Source of the DNA: Eubacteriales bacterium | GTDB lineage: Bacteria; Bacillota; Clostridia; Oscillospirales; Oscillospiraceae | Assembly: GCA_030536255.1 (NCBI GenBank) | Contig: JAUNQI010000003.1 | Location: forward strand, 60,558-124,557 | Length of the DNA: 64,000 bases | Direction of reading: 5' to 3' | Shown here: positions 32,739 through 42,353 of the stretch, in pieces | How positions within the stretch are numbered: position 1 is the first letter of the stretch | How the letters are laid out: each line of letters opens with the position of its first letter | The notes under the pieces: model-generated | Databases searched by the model: none | The model's input: the letters and a program-made list of their open reading frames with translations, nothing else | Told to the model about the DNA's origin: nothing | Translations under genes and position numbers: made by a program

Positions 32739-32781
32739 TAGTAATTCCCTATTGACGAAGCAACTTGAAAGGAGACAACAA

Positions 32782-35709
32782 ATGCCTTCTGAATTCAGCC
32801 GTTCTGTATCAAATCATTCACAGTCAATATCATCTACTGTCCTGACGGCAATGTTTCTGCAGTCAGCGATGCGTGACAGCGAAGACGACTATCACAGATC
32901 TCTTACAAAACCCGGATTCCCTCACTGGGATGCCGTAATTATTACCGCTTCAAATGAACAGCAAGCTATCGGATATCGGGAACAGATCAAATACAGAAGA
33001 TCTTTGAACCGGCTTCCTTCCGAAACGGAATTCATCATCGTTCCGGACAGAGATAATAAACGCGTTGGATCAGCAGGTTCCACGCTGTCAGTTATCAGAG
33101 AACTCCAGCAGCGGTTCGGTTCATTCAGCGGAAAGCGTTTTCTCTGTATCCACGCCGGCGGTGATTCAAAGCGCTGTCCTCAGTATTCCGCCCTCGGTAA
33201 GCTTTTTAGTCCGGTTCCGCTCGAGATTGACGGCGAACCTGCAACTTTATTTGATGTATTCCTTCAGAGTATGGCGTCCATGCCGGGAAGAATGAGAGAC
33301 GGGATGCTCCTCCTCTCCGGAGATGTCATCCTATTGTTTTCACCGTTGATGTGCGATTTCGGTTCATCTGAAGCTTCCGTGATCAGTTTTAAAGAAAATG
33401 CTGAAACAGGGAAAGACCATGGGGTATACCTTGCCGGAGAACACGGAAATGTAAAAAGATTTCTTCACAAGCAAAGTGTTGAACGTCTTACTGAGCTCGG
33501 CGCAGTAGATGAGCGCGGAAACTGTAATATTGATACAGGTGTTATTGAACTGAGTCCTGTCATTCTTGATGAACTGTACTGTCTGGTTGACACCGAAGAG
33601 AAATACACTTCTCTGGTAAATGACAAAGTTCGCCTGAGTTTGTATGGAGATATTGCATATTGTCTTGCTGAAGAAAGCTCTCTGGATGAATTCTACAAGG
33701 AAAAGCCTGAAGGTGAGATGTGTGATGAACTAAAAGCAGCTCGCAAGTTGCTTTGGGAAGCGATTGGAAAACATACCTTAAAGCTGCTTAATCTGGCTCC
33801 CGCAAAGTTTGTTCATTTCGGTACGACCTGGGAAATCATGGCTCTTATGGAACATGGTTATAAAGAATACGAATCACTCGGTTGGAAAAAGCAAATCAAT
33901 TCCAGCATATCTGATGAAGGAACTGCCGGTTATAATTCTGTTCTTTCTCCAGACTCAATCATCGGTAAAGGATGCTATCTCGAAAATTCATTTGTTCATT
34001 CCGGAGTTAAGCTTGGGAATAACGTTTTTCTTTCTTACGTTGACATTGAAGAGGGTTCTGTTCCGTCTAACACTGCTGTGCATGGTCTCAAGCTGCGTAA
34101 TGGAAAATTTGTGTGCAGAATATGGCCGGTCAATTCAAATCCGAAGGACTTCTGGGATGAGCCGAAATACCGCGAATGCGATACAATCCGTGAGGCCATT
34201 TCTTCATCTCTGAATGATTACATAAACGGGACTGTAACCTATTCCGATTCTTCCGTGATGCATTCACTAAAGAGCAGCTTCAACGAGGCGGATCCTCATG
34301 CGGTAATTGAATGGTCACGAAGGATGGAAGAGCTTGTCCGCATAGACTCGGTCTCCCGAATGATAAAGGAAGGTCTCCCTGCACGGGAAGCTTCTGCGGT
34401 TCTACGCTCGAGACAGCTTTCGAATATCCAGAAGAAGTGGCTCACGGATGAACTGAAATCGTTAGATTTATCTGTTTTGTCAGATTTCTCATATGCTCTA
34501 AGGCTGAAATACTATCTAGGAACCGCACTGAATGATGACGCATCTGTTTCGGAATGCTTTAAAATCATTGCAGATACTGTAATGAAAAATGCTGTCGGAA
34601 ATCTTCACTATAATGATCATCTTCAAATTGTTTCGGATTCAGTTTCCGTTAAACTCCCTCTGCGGGTAAACTGGGGAGGAGGATGGACAGACACTTGTCC
34701 TCACTGTCTGGAAAACGGAGGTACCGTTATCAACGCTGCCATCAGCCTTAACGGTCAGCTTCCCGTTGAAGTCCGGATTGTCCGTATCCCGGAGCACAAA
34801 ATCATTTTTGATTCACGCGATATGGATGTTCACGGAGAATTTTCTGAAATTGAACCTCTTCAAATGACGGGGGATCCGTATGATCTGTTTGCACTGCAGA
34901 AAGCTTGTCTTCTGGCATGTGGAATAATACCGGATTCCGGCGGTAATCTTAATGAGATTCTTTCTCGCCTCGGCGGAGGTTTTGAAATACATTCTGAGGT
35001 AACAAATGTTCCGAAAGGTTCCGGGCTTGGAACATCCTCCATACTCTCTGCAGCAGCAGTAAAAGCCATATTTGAATTCACCGGAAGATGCTATACTGAA
35101 GACGACCTTTATTCTACCGTTCTTGCGATGGAACAGATCATGTCTACCGGCGGCGGATGGCAGGATCAGGTAGGAGGCATAACCCCGGGGATCAAGTTTA
35201 TTACCAGCGATCTGGGTATCTCCCAGAAAATCTCCGTTGAACATGTTAACATCTCTGAAGCGACAAAGAAGGACCTCTCCGAAAGGTTCTGCATAATATA
35301 CACCGGTCAGCGTAGGCTTGCCAGAAACCTGCTGAGAGATGTGGTCGGACGTTATGTCGGGAATGAGCCGGAATCTCTTTACGCACACAAAGAGATTCAA
35401 AAGTCTGCTGTCCTGATGAAATTTGCTCTTGAGCGTGGAGACACCGATGAATTTTCACGTTTACTGGACAACCACTGGAAGCTTTCAAAAATGCTTGATG
35501 AAGGAAGCAGTAACACTTTGATTGATCAGATATTCTTTACAATTGATGATTTGATCGATGCCAGAATGGTATGCGGTGCAGGAGGTGGAGGATTTCTGCA
35601 GGTAATGCTCAAGCGGGGAATAACCAAAACAGCTGTTCATGAAAGACTGAAGTCTGTCTTTCAGGATTTCCCTGTAGATATCTGGGACTGCGAAATTGTG
35701 TATGATTGA
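32782..35709 (+). CDS. fkp: Bifunctional L-fucokinase / fucose-1-phosphate guanylyltransferase (Fkp-like)
   Basis: Salvages free L-fucose to GDP-L-fucose for glycan fucosylation. The 975-aa protein has the N-terminal pyrophosphorylase half with GSAGSTLSVIRELQ and HAGGDSKRCPQYSALGKLF, and middle LbH-like repeats (IGKGCYLENSFVHSGVKLG). The C-terminal GHMP kinase half has RVNWGGGWTDTCPHC, VPKGSGLGTSSILSAAAV and CGAGGGGFLQVML. Length is close to Bacteroides Fkp (about 950). ATG 32782 has AAAGGAG at good spacing; a longer reading begins without a site. Related enzymes handle heptose or arabinose phosphates, so the sugar is likely but not certain fucose. De novo GDP-fucose genes are absent here. 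Confidence 0.88.
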   Translation: MPSEFSRSVSNHSQSISSTVLTAMFLQSAMRDSEDDYHRSLTKPGFPHWDAVIITASNEQQAIGYREQIKYRRSLNRLPSETEFIIVPDRDNKRVGSAGSTLSVIRELQQRFGSFSGKRFLCIHAGGDSKRCPQYSALGKLFSPVPLEIDGEPATLFDVFLQSMASMPGRMRDGMLLLSGDVILLFSPLMCDFGSSEASVISFKENAETGKDHGVYLAGEHGNVKRFLHKQSVERLTELGAVDERGNCNIDTGVIELSPVILDELYCLVDTEEKYTSLVNDKVRLSLYGDIAYCLAEESSLDEFYKEKPEGEMCDELKAARKLLWEAIGKHTLKLLNLAPAKFVHFGTTWEIMALMEHGYKEYESLGWKKQINSSISDEGTAGYNSVLSPDSIIGKGCYLENSFVHSGVKLGNNVFLSYVDIEEGSVPSNTAVHGLKLRNGKFVCRIWPVNSNPKDFWDEPKYRECDTIREAISSSLNDYINGTVTYSDSSVMHSLKSSFNEADPHAVIEWSRRMEELVRIDSVSRMIKEGLPAREASAVLRSRQLSNIQKKWLTDELKSLDLSVLSDFSYALRLKYYLGTALNDDASVSECFKIIADTVMKNAVGNLHYNDHLQIVSDSVSVKLPLRVNWGGGWTDTCPHCLENGGTVINAAISLNGQLPVEVRIVRIPEHKIIFDSRDMDVHGEFSEIEPLQMTGDPYDLFALQKACLLACGIIPDSGGNLNEILSRLGGGFEIHSEVTNVPKGSGLGTSSILSAAAVKAIFEFTGRCYTEDDLYSTVLAMEQIMSTGGGWQDQVGGITPGIKFITSDLGISQKISVEHVNISEATKKDLSERFCIIYTGQRRLARNLLRDVVGRYVGNEPESLYAHKEIQKSAVLMKFALERGDTDEFSRLLDNHWKLSKMLDEGSSNTLIDQIFFTIDDLIDARMVCGAGGGGFLQVMLKRGITKTAVHERLKSVFQDFPVDIWDCEIVYD

Positions 35710-35711
35710 GA

Positions 35712-35746
35712 AAACACCTGCGGGAATGGACTGACCCGCAGGTGTT
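35712..35746. terminator. Bidirectional terminator between two convergent surface-glycan loci
   Basis: AAACACCTGCGGG (35712-35724) pairs perfectly with CCCGCAGGTGTTT (35734-35746), loop 9 bases, with A- and T-rich flanks. Confidence 0.88.
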
Positions 35747-35749
35747 TCT

Positions 35750-36238
35750 TTATGATTCATTTACAAGTTTTCCTGTAATATATTCCGGAACCAGTCTCAG
35801 ACACAGAGTCGCTGATCCGGCTTTTCTGATTTCTTCATCTATGTAGTCGGAATCCGAAGTATATTTGCGGCTCAGCTCTCTGCTGATCTCTATTGCCGCA
35901 TTTTCGTCAGTGATTTCACTGATCCTTCCAAATACAATCACACTTTTTATATTCAGTGCCCACTCTTTTTCTCTTCGATAACCCTGATCGTATACACAAA
36001 AAGAAACCTTATCGCAGTTCCTGACTGCATCTATTTTATGGCCTGTCTTTCCTCCGTGAAAACAGATACTCCCCTCTGTTTCGTCATACCAGAAATTCAT
36101 CGGCATCCCATACGGATATCCGTTATCTCCAAGCACAGACAGCACCCCTCTAGGTTCTTTTTTCAGGATCTCAATACACTCCTCCTGAGTGATCTGCTGC
36201 CGGATCCTCTGCATTTTTCTGAACATGGTCTCAGTCAC
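35750..36238 (-). CDS. Pyridoxamine 5'-phosphate oxidase-like flavoprotein (NimA type)
   Basis: A small split-barrel flavin-binding protein; relatives include NimA nitroreductases and heme-binding proteins. The sequence RGVLSVLGDNGYPYGMPMNF, then ICFHGGKTGHKIDAVRNCDK and SVIVFGRISEI is typical of the clostridial family. GTG 36238 overlaps the neuB stop (GTGA); ATG 36226, four codons in, agrees better with relatives and has GGAG upstream, so the true protein is 158-162 aa. Last gene of the 22-gene run and not an obvious glycan gene. The actual substrate is unknown. Confidence 0.85.
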   Translation of the reverse strand: MTETMFRKMQRIRQQITQEECIEILKKEPRGVLSVLGDNGYPYGMPMNFWYDETEGSICFHGGKTGHKIDAVRNCDKVSFCVYDQGYRREKEWALNIKSVIVFGRISEITDENAAIEISRELSRKYTSDSDYIDEEIRKAGSATLCLRLVPEYITGKLVNES

Positions 36239-37254
36239 TCCAATACGATCTGTTCATCATATTCAAAATCCTTCACAGCAGATGTACCAAGGACTTCAAA
36301 CCATCTCATGGCAGAAATACCATCTCCGGGGCGCTTCCATGTCAGATTCTCCTCCGTAAGAAGCTCTCCTTTTAAAATCGGTCTGCTGGCTACGATGCTT
36401 TTTCTGACAACATCCTTATTTCTAAGCTCTGATGCTCCCGGGACCTTTATACCGGTTCCCAAAGCTTTTTCCGTATCCCGCACAGCTTTGACAAAGGCCT
36501 TCAGTTCGTCCGGATCCATACTTGCCTTCTGATCCGGTCCAGGCATATTCTTATCAAGCGTAAAATGTTTTTCTATTACACTGGCACCTAATGCTGTTGC
36601 TGCAACAGGAACAATAATCCCGTTTGTATGGTCAGAATACCCCACTTTCACTCCGAATGCATCCCGTATGGTAAGCATAGCCCTAATGTTAGCGTCTTCA
36701 TAAGGAGTCGGATAGTCTGAGTTGCACTGAAGAACGGTAATGTCCTCCGTACCATATTCTCGAAAAATATTGATTGCTGTCGCTATCTCGTCCATAGTTG
36801 CCATTCCCGTTGAAAGAATGACCGGCTCTTTTCTTTTTGCAATATATATCAGAAGAGGAAGCGATGTTATTTCTCCCGAAGGGATTTTCCATCTTCTCTG
36901 ACCTACAGATACAAGAAGATCAACACTAGGAATATCAAATGGAGTAGAGAGAAACTCAATTCCCTCTTCTTCACAGCAGGCTACAAGCTCAGGATATACT
37001 TCATCCGGGAGCATCAGCTTTTCTGCCATCTCAAGCTGAGACTCATCCGCCCCTGTTGTAACCTTCTGGTATTCTGCCTTTTTTGCATATACAGAAATAT
37101 CAAGTTTTGGTTTCCCGGACTGAAATTTTACGATGTCCGCACCGGCTTCCTTAGCAACCTTTACCATTTTTTTTGCCAGTTCAATATCTCCGTTATAATT
37201 TACACCGGCCTCGGCAATAATCGTAACTCTGTTTTCTTTTTCCATCCCGCTCAC
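36235..37254 (-). CDS. neuB: N-acetylneuraminate synthase family protein (NeuB/LegI-like)
   Basis: Condenses phosphoenolpyruvate with an N-acetylated hexosamine to form a nonulosonic acid. The 339-aa protein begins VTIIAEAGVNYNGDIELAKKM, then VKFQSGKPK, GIEFLSTPFD, IPSGEITSLPLL, LSTGMATMDEI and SDHTNGIIVPVAATALGA with EKHFTLDKNMPGPDQKAS, all family motifs. A C-terminal SAF (antifreeze-like) domain follows (about residues 280-339). GTG 37254 overlaps the upstream stop; ATG 37245 is an equally plausible start. ManNAc (sialic) versus diacetamido substrate (legionaminic) cannot be decided from sequence; the LegB-like gene in the same run favours the latter. Confidence 0.92.
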   Translation of the reverse strand: MSGMEKENRVTIIAEAGVNYNGDIELAKKMVKVAKEAGADIVKFQSGKPKLDISVYAKKAEYQKVTTGADESQLEMAEKLMLPDEVYPELVACCEEEGIEFLSTPFDIPSVDLLVSVGQRRWKIPSGEITSLPLLIYIAKRKEPVILSTGMATMDEIATAINIFREYGTEDITVLQCNSDYPTPYEDANIRAMLTIRDAFGVKVGYSDHTNGIIVPVAATALGASVIEKHFTLDKNMPGPDQKASMDPDELKAFVKAVRDTEKALGTGIKVPGASELRNKDVVRKSIVASRPILKGELLTEENLTWKRPGDGISAMRWFEVLGTSAVKDFEYDEQIVLE

Positions 37255-38282
37255 TTCTTTCTCGTTTTCATTTTCTTATACAGCTTAAATACAGGATATG
37301 ACGGATTCCGGTATAAATACAATCTCAGTTTTTGCATAACTGAGCTAATATCCTCCGGACGGATATCTTCCATATGATATTTCACAACAGGTTCATTCAG
37401 CAACGCTTTGTATTCCTGAAAAATTACACGCTCTGTTTTATCCTGCTGTTCGTTGAAGAAATAATGATCTTCCGCCTCATTGATCCATGCAAAAACAGAG
37501 CAATTATTTGCGGACTCATATTCTCTGTCGTTTTCATGATATTGCCTGATATAAAGATCCTGTTCTTTCAGAATCTCCGGAAGCATCTTTACCGCAATAT
37601 TGGAATATTTACGGCAAAATGAATCAAACCGAATTTCATAATGATAAATATGGTGGCTGTCAAAGATCACTGTTCTGCAATGCTCGAAAAGATTCAGGCA
37701 GAACACTGCATCCTCTGCCAGAAAAAGCTGTTCCGGCATACGGACATTATAGTATCTGATTACATCTGCTCTGATTATTTTCGCCCAAGTGGATTCAACG
37801 TGGAAGCCAATATGGCAGAAATCCGTAGTCGTTCCGGAAAGAAGCATACAATCTATCTTTTTCTTTTCAAATGACACCCCCGACGCGGGATCATCAACAG
37901 CTGCCTTGTCAGGACGGTTTATCGCAAATATGACGGCATCGGCTTCCGGATGGCTTTCAATCGTCTGCAGTGCGATCTCACAGGCGTCCGGTTCATACCA
38001 GTCATCGGTATCACAAATAAGGACGTAGTCCCCGCTCATGCGCTCAAGACCGTAGTTAACAGCAGATGAATGGCCGCCATTGGGTTTATGGAATACTCTG
38101 ATTCTGCTGTCATTTGCAGCGTACTTGTCACACAATTCTCCACTGCCGTCTGTTGATCCGTCATCTGTCAGAATGACCTCAATGTTCCGGTATGTCTGGT
38201 TAAGGATGGCTCCTACGCTTCTATCCAGATGACTTATATCATTATAAACAGGAAATACAACACTGATCAGCTTGTCTGTCAT
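37251..38282 (-). CDS. Family 2 glycosyltransferase
   Basis: Cytoplasmic-face transferase that adds one sugar to the lipid-linked repeat unit. The 343-aa GT-A protein has SVVFPVYNDISHLDRSVG, VILTDDGSTDGSGEL and VLICDTDDWYEP, the D-x-D metal motif. A basic tail (KLYKKMKTRKK) follows. ATG follows CGGAG; its stop overlaps neuB. Donor and acceptor are unknown. Confidence 0.92.
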   Translation of the reverse strand: MTDKLISVVFPVYNDISHLDRSVGAILNQTYRNIEVILTDDGSTDGSGELCDKYAANDSRIRVFHKPNGGHSSAVNYGLERMSGDYVLICDTDDWYEPDACEIALQTIESHPEADAVIFAINRPDKAAVDDPASGVSFEKKKIDCMLLSGTTTDFCHIGFHVESTWAKIIRADVIRYYNVRMPEQLFLAEDAVFCLNLFEHCRTVIFDSHHIYHYEIRFDSFCRKYSNIAVKMLPEILKEQDLYIRQYHENDREYESANNCSVFAWINEAEDHYFFNEQQDKTERVIFQEYKALLNEPVVKYHMEDIRPEDISSVMQKLRLYLYRNPSYPVFKLYKKMKTRKK

Positions 38283-38302
38283 ACAAATTCTCCGAAATAA
38301 CG

Positions 38303-39091
38303 TCAGTTCTGTATAGATGTTCCTATATACCAGCCTCCGGTACAGCGGAAGACGCTTCCGGAAAGCATATAGGATTCATCTGACATCATATAGATTAGGG
38401 CTCCGATATAGTCACTTCGCTCATTCATACGCCCATAAGGAATGACCTTTGCGGCTTCGCGACGAAGCTCCGCTTCACTCTGTCCCTGAGAATGCCGCAA
38501 AGCGACCTCACCTTCCGTAGGCGTCCATCCGAGGGTCAGATAATTACAGCGAATATGCTCTTCTCCATAGTTTTTGGAGATGTGATACATCAGCGTAAGC
38601 AAGACACCTTTTGAGCATGCGTAGGCCGCACGGTCTTTTTCACCGCCCCAGGCATGAGGAGAGCCCGTAAGCACAATAGAGCCGCCTCCCGTTTCGCGCA
38701 TATGGGTTACCGCATTCTGGCAGCAGAAAAAAGCCGCTCTGAAATTAATATCCATAACCTTATCAAAGGTATCCGGATCACAGGTATCCAGAGGAGATAC
38801 CGGAGTTACTCCGGCATAATTGAAAAATCCGTCGATCTTTCCGTACTCTCCGGCAGCTTCATCAAAAAGCTTTTTGCAATCCTCCGGATTTTCAAGGTCA
38901 GTATGTACAAAGATTCCGTCTGATCCATAGGTACGGATCAGTCTCAGAGATCTCAGTGCCGCCTCTTCATTTCTTCCTCCGATCACGATCTTTGCACCCT
39001 GACGAGCAAACTCTTCCGCAGCCGTTCTTCCGACTCCCGAAGTCCCTCCGGAAATGACAATCGTTTTCCCTTCAAGCCTCTTATCTGCCAT
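38303..39091 (-). CDS. Short-chain dehydrogenase/reductase
   Basis: NAD(P)-dependent oxidoreductase. The 262-aa protein has GKTIVISGGTSGVGRTAAEE (G-x-x-x-G-x-G), FNYAGVTPVSPLD (N-x-A-G region), SIVLTGSPHAWGG with the catalytic Ser position and YACSK (Y-x-x-x-K). In Campylobacter a similar SDR (PtmA) belongs to the legionaminic acid pathway. That parallel is tempting given the PtmE-like gene in the same operon, but identity is not shown. Start has GGAGG inside the end of the preceding ATP-grasp gene; gap 1 base. Confidence 0.85.
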   Translation of the reverse strand: MADKRLEGKTIVISGGTSGVGRTAAEEFARQGAKIVIGGRNEEAALRSLRLIRTYGSDGIFVHTDLENPEDCKKLFDEAAGEYGKIDGFFNYAGVTPVSPLDTCDPDTFDKVMDINFRAAFFCCQNAVTHMRETGGGSIVLTGSPHAWGGEKDRAAYACSKGVLLTLMYHISKNYGEEHIRCNYLTLGWTPTEGEVALRHSQGQSEAELRREAAKVIPYGRMNERSDYIGALIYMMSDESYMLSGSVFRCTGGWYIGTSIQN

Positions 39092-39092
39092 T

Positions 39093-40379
39093 TCAAACCT
39101 CCAAAGCGCTCATGACATCAAAGCCTTGCAGGAGCATCGGCCTGCCATTCGTATCTAAAACCTTTATTTTTTTCTGATATTCATTTACCGCTTCCGCAAG
39201 CTCGGACTTACTTGCGCAGAGCAGGAACAGGCGCAGCATCACCTGCTGTTCAGTTCCCAGCCATGACGGAAGGATCTCATCTCCTTCAAATAAGCGCTGA
39301 ACACAGGCGATCACCCGGCTGTCTGCAGAAAGATTCTCCAGTCCGGATATTTCCCCAATCGTTCCCTTCCGAAGAAGGAACCAGACTGAAGCCGCATATC
39401 TCCCGCTCAGTCCCGGATCATCTACGCTTTGAAGATCAAGACTTCCCGCTGAACCGGTAAGTGCAAAATTGATAAGAAGCTCCCTCTGATCATATCCGCA
39501 AACATGCTCAATCAGAAGATTCGACGCTTCACTCTGAAGTCTGAAGCCTGTATCATATACATAAAAGTCTTCATTCTCATAAAAAGCCTGAATAAGAAGA
39601 ACACCGTTTTTGATATCCATCGCTTTAAACAGTCTTTTCGCATTTTCATGAAGACGTTCATAATATCGGTCCATATATTTGGAAGGATAGATATTTCCAA
39701 GCGCAACTCTGCCGGATCCTTCCTGTTCCGATGTCGTATACCGATCAAAGATACAGGAAAGACTGCACTCTCCGTCTTTGAATGTATAATAAAGTCCGAC
39801 GTCTGCGCTTGTCATCAGCTTTTCCACAATAAATCTACCGGCTTTTGAAGCTGAAACGGCTTTTTCAACTGCCGGACGAAGCTCTTCTTCACAGGAACAT
39901 TCTGTCATTCCGATACCGGAAAAACAGTCTACCGGCTTCACCATTACCGGATATTTTATACGGGCAAGATCTCTGGGATTAAAAGAAAGATCAAGATAAT
40001 ATTCAGGAACTCCGTGAATTCCGTATCTTTCACAGGTTGCCTTGAAGCAATCCTTATAACCGAAAACTTCTATTATTTCTGAGCTTGCATAGCAGGGAAG
40101 AGACAGAACATCACACACCTTACAGTATGCGGGAATAAAAATATCATCCGTTCCGGGGAGAACACCAGATATATTTTCCTGTTTTGCAAGAGAGACCATT
40201 GCTGCGACATCCGTAGCGTCAATGTCATATTTTATTGATGCGCACTGCTTTGCCATGGACTCCGGGTTCAAACTTGCAACTACCGTTTTCGCTCCCAATT
40301 CATTTGCTTTCTTCACCAAATGAATCGTTTCTGCGTTTCCGCCCAGAATAAGAAGTTTTTTCCCTTCAAATGGTCTCAT
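39093..40379 (-). CDS. ATP-grasp ligase (first of two paralogues)
   Basis: A 428-aa carboxylate-activating ligase by fold. N-terminal Rossmann-like domain: KLLILGGNAETIHLVKKANE and an Asn/Pro turn; ATP-grasp core with KYPVMVKPVDCFSGIGM, GRFIVEKLM and a carboxyl-rich region (QSEASNLLIEHVCG). It resembles the enzyme encoded 3.2 kb upstream in length and architecture, including MAKQCASI against MAKQYADL, suggesting duplication with divergence. Members ligate a carboxylate to an amine or thiol through an acyl-phosphate; the substrates here are unknown. ATGA overlap with the MBL-fold gene and near-contact with the SDR tie it to the glycan locus. Confidence 0.8.
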   Translation of the reverse strand: MRPFEGKKLLILGGNAETIHLVKKANELGAKTVVASLNPESMAKQCASIKYDIDATDVAAMVSLAKQENISGVLPGTDDIFIPAYCKVCDVLSLPCYASSEIIEVFGYKDCFKATCERYGIHGVPEYYLDLSFNPRDLARIKYPVMVKPVDCFSGIGMTECSCEEELRPAVEKAVSASKAGRFIVEKLMTSADVGLYYTFKDGECSLSCIFDRYTTSEQEGSGRVALGNIYPSKYMDRYYERLHENAKRLFKAMDIKNGVLLIQAFYENEDFYVYDTGFRLQSEASNLLIEHVCGYDQRELLINFALTGSAGSLDLQSVDDPGLSGRYAASVWFLLRKGTIGEISGLENLSADSRVIACVQRLFEGDEILPSWLGTEQQVMLRLFLLCASKSELAEAVNEYQKKIKVLDTNGRPMLLQGFDVMSALEV

Positions 40380-41161
40380 TTTCTTTCCTCCGGAATTTCA
40401 AATTCCTCTCCCATACACATCAGCAGATATTCGTTTTCCGGGCATTCCTTTTTCATATATTCCATAAACAAACCCGGATTTCCACCGTGCGAAGCAAACA
40501 TCCCGTAATGACACGGAACTGTCAGACGCGGTTTTAATTCCCTGCTGAGAAGAGCACAGTCATACTCATTCAAATTTCCATAAGCACCGTTTATCGGTGC
40601 TATCATTACATCGATTTTCCCGAAAGCCAAAATCTCTGATAGCCTATCCAGTCTCAGACATGTATCTCCTGCGAAAAAGAAATTCACTCCATCAACAGAG
40701 ATCACCGCACCCACAGCATCCGGGGCTCCGGTCCCATGATCACAGTTGATGAAATTCAGTGTAAAATCTCCGGCGGAATATGTCTCTCCCGGCTTTACAT
40801 ACTTGGTACGATCATGCTTCATAAAAAGCCTTTCCGCTTCTTTTCTGCATTCAACAGATGCGAAAAGCTTTGTTCGAGGAGAAGACATCAGAACAGGAAT
40901 CGAGTCCATGTCAAAATGATCAAAATGAGGATGGGAAGCAATAATATAATCAAAGCATATTTCCTGAGGAAAAAGTATTTGGGGAAGAAGCCTCTTAAAC
41001 CCGATATGACCTTCCACTCTCTCCCCGCATTCTGAAAGGTACAAATCCCAGGCAAGGAGCTGACCGGACCTTGATTTGATAATATATCCGGCCTGTCCGG
41101 CTGCAAACAGGCGTGTTTTCCCCTGCGCAGCAGAGAGAATTCGAACCGCAAAATCATTCAT
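40376..41161 (-). CDS. MBL-fold metallo-hydrolase
   Basis: A 261-aa metallo-beta-lactamase-fold protein. YIIASHPHFDHFDMDSIPVL carries H-x-H-x-D-H, INCDHGTGAPD and FFAGDTCLRLDRL supply further ligands, and CHYGMFASHGGNP is near the end. UlaG-like (L-ascorbate-6-phosphate lactonase-like) proteins share this layout, so a sugar-lactone or ester hydrolase is plausible. Both ends overlap neighbours by four bases (ATGA). It sits between glycerate kinase and an ATP-grasp enzyme, suggesting the three act on one substituent. Confidence 0.8.
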   Translation of the reverse strand: MNDFAVRILSAAQGKTRLFAAGQAGYIIKSRSGQLLAWDLYLSECGERVEGHIGFKRLLPQILFPQEICFDYIIASHPHFDHFDMDSIPVLMSSPRTKLFASVECRKEAERLFMKHDRTKYVKPGETYSAGDFTLNFINCDHGTGAPDAVGAVISVDGVNFFFAGDTCLRLDRLSEILAFGKIDVMIAPINGAYGNLNEYDCALLSRELKPRLTVPCHYGMFASHGGNPGLFMEYMKKECPENEYLLMCMGEEFEIPEERK

Positions 41162-42348
41162 TTTGACAGACCCACCTTTCTGAAAAGTGACTTCATCTGT
41201 ATCGGTGTTTCTTTTCGGAAAAATTCAATCTGCTCTCTGTAGGAGTCAGGAAGAATTGCCGTATCATAATACTCCTGTGACGTAAGGACTGTTGTGATTC
41301 CCTGAGAAGAAAAAGCAGGTTTCCCTTCGCATCGGATCACTCCTCCTGAATAATCGCTCACAGCTTTTTTTTCAATCTGGCCGCATACAAGGATACACGG
41401 CTTATGATACTTCTGTGCAATTCCTGCAATCACAGACGGAGCTTTTCCGTCAGCAGTGTTGTCATATCGTCCTTCACCGGTGATTATGAGATCATTATTT
41501 TTTACCGACTCTTCGATATCAAGATAATCCTTAAAGTATAAACCCCCGAGCGTATAACGGATATTTTTAAAGATCGGTTCCAGTCCGATAAGGAGCCCTC
41601 CGGCAGCTCCGGTAAAGTCTTTTACCGGTGAAATTCCTGTAAGCCTGAGGCAATTCTCGATTCCAGACATGCACTCAGAAACGATTTTCTCCTTCTCCGC
41701 CTGGAACGTCTTTCCCACCTTTAGTCCTGTTATCCCGGGAAGCGCATTCACCTTTGAATTCCCGTCGCCGATAATATGAACGGAAATATTACCATAATCA
41801 ACATCAGGAGGAATAATCCCGGTTATCCCCGCCAGATCCGCCGCAGTACACGGATGGGAAACAGTATTGCCTTCAGAATCAAGGAGCATACCTCCGAGAG
41901 CCTGAAATGCACCCATTCCGCATGAAGCTGTAGATGTCCCTCCAAAATACAGAACAAGCCTCCTGCAGCCTCTGCTCAGCGCATCCGAAATCAGTTCCCC
42001 GAATCCATAGTCTGAAAGAATCAGCGGATTCTTACAGGCATCTTCTTCAGGGAACAGTCTGATAATACAGGAAGAGACAATATGTGCCTCATCCCCATTT
42101 CCCGGGTCATGATTGATGAGATATTCCGCGCTGACTTTTTTCCCATACGCATTAAGGACATGATCTACCGTAACAGACTCAAAATCGAATCTGTTTTTCA
42201 ATACGTCCAGCGTATATTCTCCTCCGTCACAAAACGGAATACAGGACACGTCGTTCCCAATACAGTCCAGCGAAGACCGTATCATATCACAGGCTTCGAC
42301 CGGGCTGTATACATCTTTAAAGGATCCAGAAGCTATCAGTATTTTCAT
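41158..42348 (-). CDS. Glycerate kinase (GlxK family)
   Basis: Phosphorylates D-glycerate with ATP. The 396-aa sequence begins MKILIASGSFKDVYSPVEA, with FCDGGEYTLDVL, then DYGFGELISDALSRGCRRL, FGGTSTASCGMGAFQALGG and ITGEGRYDNTADGKAPS, the full set of family motifs (normally G-S-x-T-x-D-x-G-x-G-x). Family length is about 380. A glycerate kinase is unexpected in a glycan-assembly operon; it may feed a glyceroyl or phosphoglyceryl substituent. It starts 5 bases after neuC with no clear ribosome binding site, so it is probably read by coupling. It ends in an ATGA overlap. Confidence 0.9.
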   Translation of the reverse strand: MKILIASGSFKDVYSPVEACDMIRSSLDCIGNDVSCIPFCDGGEYTLDVLKNRFDFESVTVDHVLNAYGKKVSAEYLINHDPGNGDEAHIVSSCIIRLFPEEDACKNPLILSDYGFGELISDALSRGCRRLVLYFGGTSTASCGMGAFQALGGMLLDSEGNTVSHPCTAADLAGITGIIPPDVDYGNISVHIIGDGNSKVNALPGITGLKVGKTFQAEKEKIVSECMSGIENCLRLTGISPVKDFTGAAGGLLIGLEPIFKNIRYTLGGLYFKDYLDIEESVKNNDLIITGEGRYDNTADGKAPSVIAGIAQKYHKPCILVCGQIEKKAVSDYSGGVIRCEGKPAFSSQGITTVLTSQEYYDTAILPDSYREQIEFFRKETPIQMKSLFRKVGLSK

Positions 42349-42353
42349 AAGCG

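Noticed and set aside
24083..35709. Aminoethylphosphonate pathway
   Set aside because: No AepZ/PhnW-like aminotransferase is present; the dehydrogenase points to hydroxyethylphosphonate instead.
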